A program made the translations under genes and the position numbers. The notes below the pieces were generated by a model that was not told where the DNA came from, searched no databases, and saw only the letters and a list, made by a program, of their open reading frames with translations. Of a stretch of DNA of 64,000 nt, positions 61,816-64,000 are shown in pieces. Within the stretch, counting starts at the first letter, position 1. Each line of letters begins with the position of its first letter. This stretch comes from Aestuariirhabdus sp049985285 (lineage in GTDB: Bacteria > Pseudomonadota > Gammaproteobacteria > Pseudomonadales > Aestuariirhabdaceae): positions 124,001-188,000 of the forward strand of contig NZ_JBNIEU010000002.1 in the NCBI RefSeq assembly GCF_049985285.1, written 5' to 3'.

Positions 61816-63285
61816 ATGAGCGAAGAGATACTGATGAACATCACGCCGATGGAATCGCGCGTGGCGGTGGTAGAAAACGGTGTGCTGCAGGAGGTCTATA
61901 TAGAGCGCCCCCAGAAGCGTGGCATCGTAGGCAATATCTACAAGGGGAAGGTGGTCAGGGTACTACCCGGCATGCAGGCCGCCTTTGTTGATATTGGCCT
62001 CGAGCGTGCGGCTTTTATACACGCCAGTGAACTATGCCGTAAGGGAGAGCGTGATTCCTCCGCAGAGGAGCAGCCGATCAACCAGCTGGTCCACGATGGC
62101 CAATCGCTGGTGGTTCAGGTGACCAAGGACCCCCTCGGAACCAAAGGGGCGCGGTTGACCACCCATATCTCAATTCCGGCACGCTATCTGGTACTTATGC
62201 CGGACTCCACCCACGTTGGTATCTCCTTGCGTATTGAACAGCCGGAGGAGCGTGATCGACTCAAAGCGTTGGTCGAGGCGGCGCTTGAGGGGGTGGAGGC
62301 GAGTACTCCCGCAGGGTTTATTTTGCGTACGGCTGCAGAGGGTGTCGGTGAGCACGAGGTGGTGGCCGATATTCGCTATCTACAAAGGCTATGGGAAACC
62401 ATATCCGAAACGATTAAATCCAGCAAAGCCCCCGCCAATGTATACGAGGATCTACCGCTACCCCTGCGTACCCTTCGGGATCTGGCGGAGCCGGATATAG
62501 AAAAAATACGTATCGACTCCCGGGAAACCTTCCAGAAGGTGGAGAAGTTTGTCGATAAGCTATTGCCTGAGGTTAAGGGGAGGGTGGAGTACTATCCGGG
62601 TGAACGGCCTATTTTTGATCTGTATAGCGTGGAAGATGAGATTCAAAAAGCCCTGGGACGGAAGGTGCAATTGAAATCAGGTGGTTACCTGATACTTGAC
62701 CAAACCGAAGCGATGACCACCATCGATGTGAATACCGGTGGCTTTGTCGGCCACCGCAACCTGGAAGATACCATCTTCAAAACTAACCTTGAGGCTGCCA
62801 CGGCGATCGCCCGCCAGCTACGGTTGAGGAATCTGGGGGGGATTATCATTCTCGATTTTATCGATATGGACGATAGCGATCACCAGCGTCAGGTTCTGCG
62901 TGCGCTGGAAAAGGGGATGGAGCGGGATCACGCCAAGACCAACGTTACGGGCGTGTCTGAACTGGGGCTGGTACAGATGACCCGTAAGCGGACACGGGAG
63001 AGCCTGGAGCACACTCTTTGCGAAAGTTGCCCGACGTGCGAGGGGCGGGGGACCTTGAAAACGGCCGATACCGTTTGCTATGAGGTATTCAGGGAGATAC
63101 TGCGCGAAGCCCGAGCCTACGACAGCGAATCCTACCTGGTGCGGGCATCGCAGTCGGTGATCGACCGCCTGTTGGATGAAGAGTCGGGAAATGTAGCTGA
63201 TCTTGAAGAGTTTATTGACCGTTCGATCCGTTTTCAGGTCGAACCCATATACACCCAGGAGCAATTTGATGTGGTGTTGTTGTAA
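61816..63285 (+). CDS. rng: Ribonuclease G
   Basis: A 489-residue endoribonuclease. The S1 domain is at about 38-125 (GNIYKGKVVRVLPGMQAAFV). The catalytic Asp pair is in TIDVNTGGFVG and ILDFIDMD. The zinc-link motif is CESCPTCEGRG. It processes 16S rRNA 5' ends and some mRNAs. Confidence 0.97.
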   Translation: MSEEILMNITPMESRVAVVENGVLQEVYIERPQKRGIVGNIYKGKVVRVLPGMQAAFVDIGLERAAFIHASELCRKGERDSSAEEQPINQLVHDGQSLVVQVTKDPLGTKGARLTTHISIPARYLVLMPDSTHVGISLRIEQPEERDRLKALVEAALEGVEASTPAGFILRTAAEGVGEHEVVADIRYLQRLWETISETIKSSKAPANVYEDLPLPLRTLRDLAEPDIEKIRIDSRETFQKVEKFVDKLLPEVKGRVEYYPGERPIFDLYSVEDEIQKALGRKVQLKSGGYLILDQTEAMTTIDVNTGGFVGHRNLEDTIFKTNLEAATAIARQLRLRNLGGIIILDFIDMDDSDHQRQVLRALEKGMERDHAKTNVTGVSELGLVQMTRKRTRESLEHTLCESCPTCEGRGTLKTADTVCYEVFREILREARAYDSESYLVRASQSVIDRLLDEESGNVADLEEFIDRSIRFQVEPIYTQEQFDVVLL

Positions 63286-63324
63286 TTCACACCAGCGCTT
63301 GGAACCCCTGACAGGCCCCCGCCG

Positions 63325-64000
63325 ATGAAGCGAGTGGTTCTACACCTGTCCCGGGGGGCCTGGCTGGCAACTCTGTTTCTGGTCTTGCTGCTGGGTGGTT
63401 ACCTGGTGGCGGGACGTGTGTTGCTGCCCTTTGTGCAGGATTATCGGTTGGAAGCCGAGGCGCAGCTATCGGACCTGTTGGGGGCGCAGGTCACCATCGA
63501 GTCGATGGTGGGGGAGTTTCGCGGGTTTAATCCTGCGCTGGTTGCCAAACATGTGACGATCGCCCCGGGAGCCGAATCCGAAGGCTTTAGCTCCAATCTC
63601 CATGTTGAGTCGATCTCGGTGGAGGTTGATTTTTTTGGCACCCTTAAAGCCCGGCAGTTTGCATCGAGGGAGATGCTCGTGTCGGGCCTCGAAATCTATC
63701 TGCAGGAAAATGCTGACGGCCGCTGGCACCTTTCCGGGTGGGATGTCGCTCCCGGCGATGAGCCGATTGAGGAGGTCGACATTACCGAGCGGCTGGCTGC
63801 GTTGGTGGGGCTGGTGGACCGTAACGATCATGTGCAGCTGGTTAATAGCGAGGTGCATGTGCAGCCTTGGCAGCAGCCGGCACGAACCCTCGACCAGTTA
63901 CAGCTGGATCTGGTAGATCTTGACGCCGACAGGGTTCAGCTGGAACTGCGTGGTCGGGTTGGGTTCCAGCAATCATTGCACCTGATGGCGGTTCTGGGGG
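63325..64000 (+). CDS. yhdP: YhdP/AsmA-like membrane protein, 5' part only
   Basis: ATG at 63325 opens 225 codons that run off the window end. One N-terminal helix (about 9-33) is followed by a periplasmic domain with LGAQVTIESMVGEFRGFNP and the AsmA-like VSGLEIYLQENADGRWHLSG. The order rng-yhdP is conserved. YhdP acts in phospholipid transport to the outer membrane. Confidence 0.88.
   Translation, partial: MKRVVLHLSRGAWLATLFLVLLLGGYLVAGRVLLPFVQDYRLEAEAQLSDLLGAQVTIESMVGEFRGFNPALVAKHVTIAPGAESEGFSSNLHVESISVEVDFFGTLKARQFASREMLVSGLEIYLQENADGRWHLSGWDVAPGDEPIEEVDITERLAALVGLVDRNDHVQLVNSEVHVQPWQQPARTLDQLQLDLVDLDADRVQLELRGRVGFQQSLHLMAVLG

Overview
The window is a chromosomal stretch of a gammaproteobacterium. 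The housekeeping half keeps gene blocks familiar from Pseudomonas and its marine relatives: hemA-prfA-prmC-moeB; lolB-ispE-tRNA-Gln-prs-rplY-pth-ychF; hpt/upp/uraA beside a PA4642-family gene; gatCAB facing mreBCD-maf-rng-yhdP. Protein N-termini and tRNAs also read as Pseudomonadales/Oceanospirillales-like. The genus cannot be fixed from sequence reading alone. No transposase, integrase, CRISPR array or prophage gene was seen.

Region A (about 0.9-22.1 kb) is a complete [NiFe]-hydrogenase locus, all on the + strand. It opens with a soluble H2-signalling kinase (hoxJ type) and a regulatory H2-sensing hydrogenase (hoxB/hoxC type). A long intergenic region follows, with a good sigma-54 -24/-12 promoter candidate. 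Next comes a Hyb-type (group 1c-like) uptake hydrogenase: small subunit, ferredoxin subunit, NrfD-family membrane subunit and large subunit (hybOABC), with protease hybD, a hybG-like chaperone, hybE and a hupK-like protein. The accessory block hypA, hypB, hoxA (sigma-54 activator), hypF, hypC, hypD, hypE and hoxX completes it. H2 would be oxidised on the periplasmic face, with electrons passing through HybA and HybB to the quinone pool. The HoxBC-HoxJ-HoxA chain would switch the structural operon on. HoxX, which makes the active-site CO ligand from formyl groups in aerobic H2 oxidisers, is an unexpected companion for a Hyb-type enzyme.

Region B (22.1-34.1 kb) is a mixed accessory area: a sodium:amino acid symporter, a DUF4062 protein, a membrane-anchored methyltransferase-like protein, a chemoreceptor, threonine aldolase, a DUF6279 lipoprotein, a zinc-ribbon-like protein, a copper-delivery trio (PCuAC, SCO, membrane protein), TatD, a TetR regulator and tRNA-Gln/tRNA-Met. 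About 26 bp upstream of the chemoreceptor is also found upstream of hybO.

Region C (34.2-64 kb) is mostly housekeeping: translation (ychF, pth, rplY, prfA, prmC, gatCAB), nucleotide salvage and PRPP (prs, hpt, upp, uraA), isoprenoid and tetrapyrrole synthesis (ispE, hemA), lipoprotein sorting (lolB) and cell shape (mreBCD). Set inside it (45.4-51.7 kb) is a second-messenger island. It has a substrate-binding-like lipoprotein overlapping a GGDEF/degenerate-EAL protein, a YajG-like lipoprotein, a repeat lipoprotein and a membrane class III nucleotide cyclase. mreC appears to start at an ATT codon.
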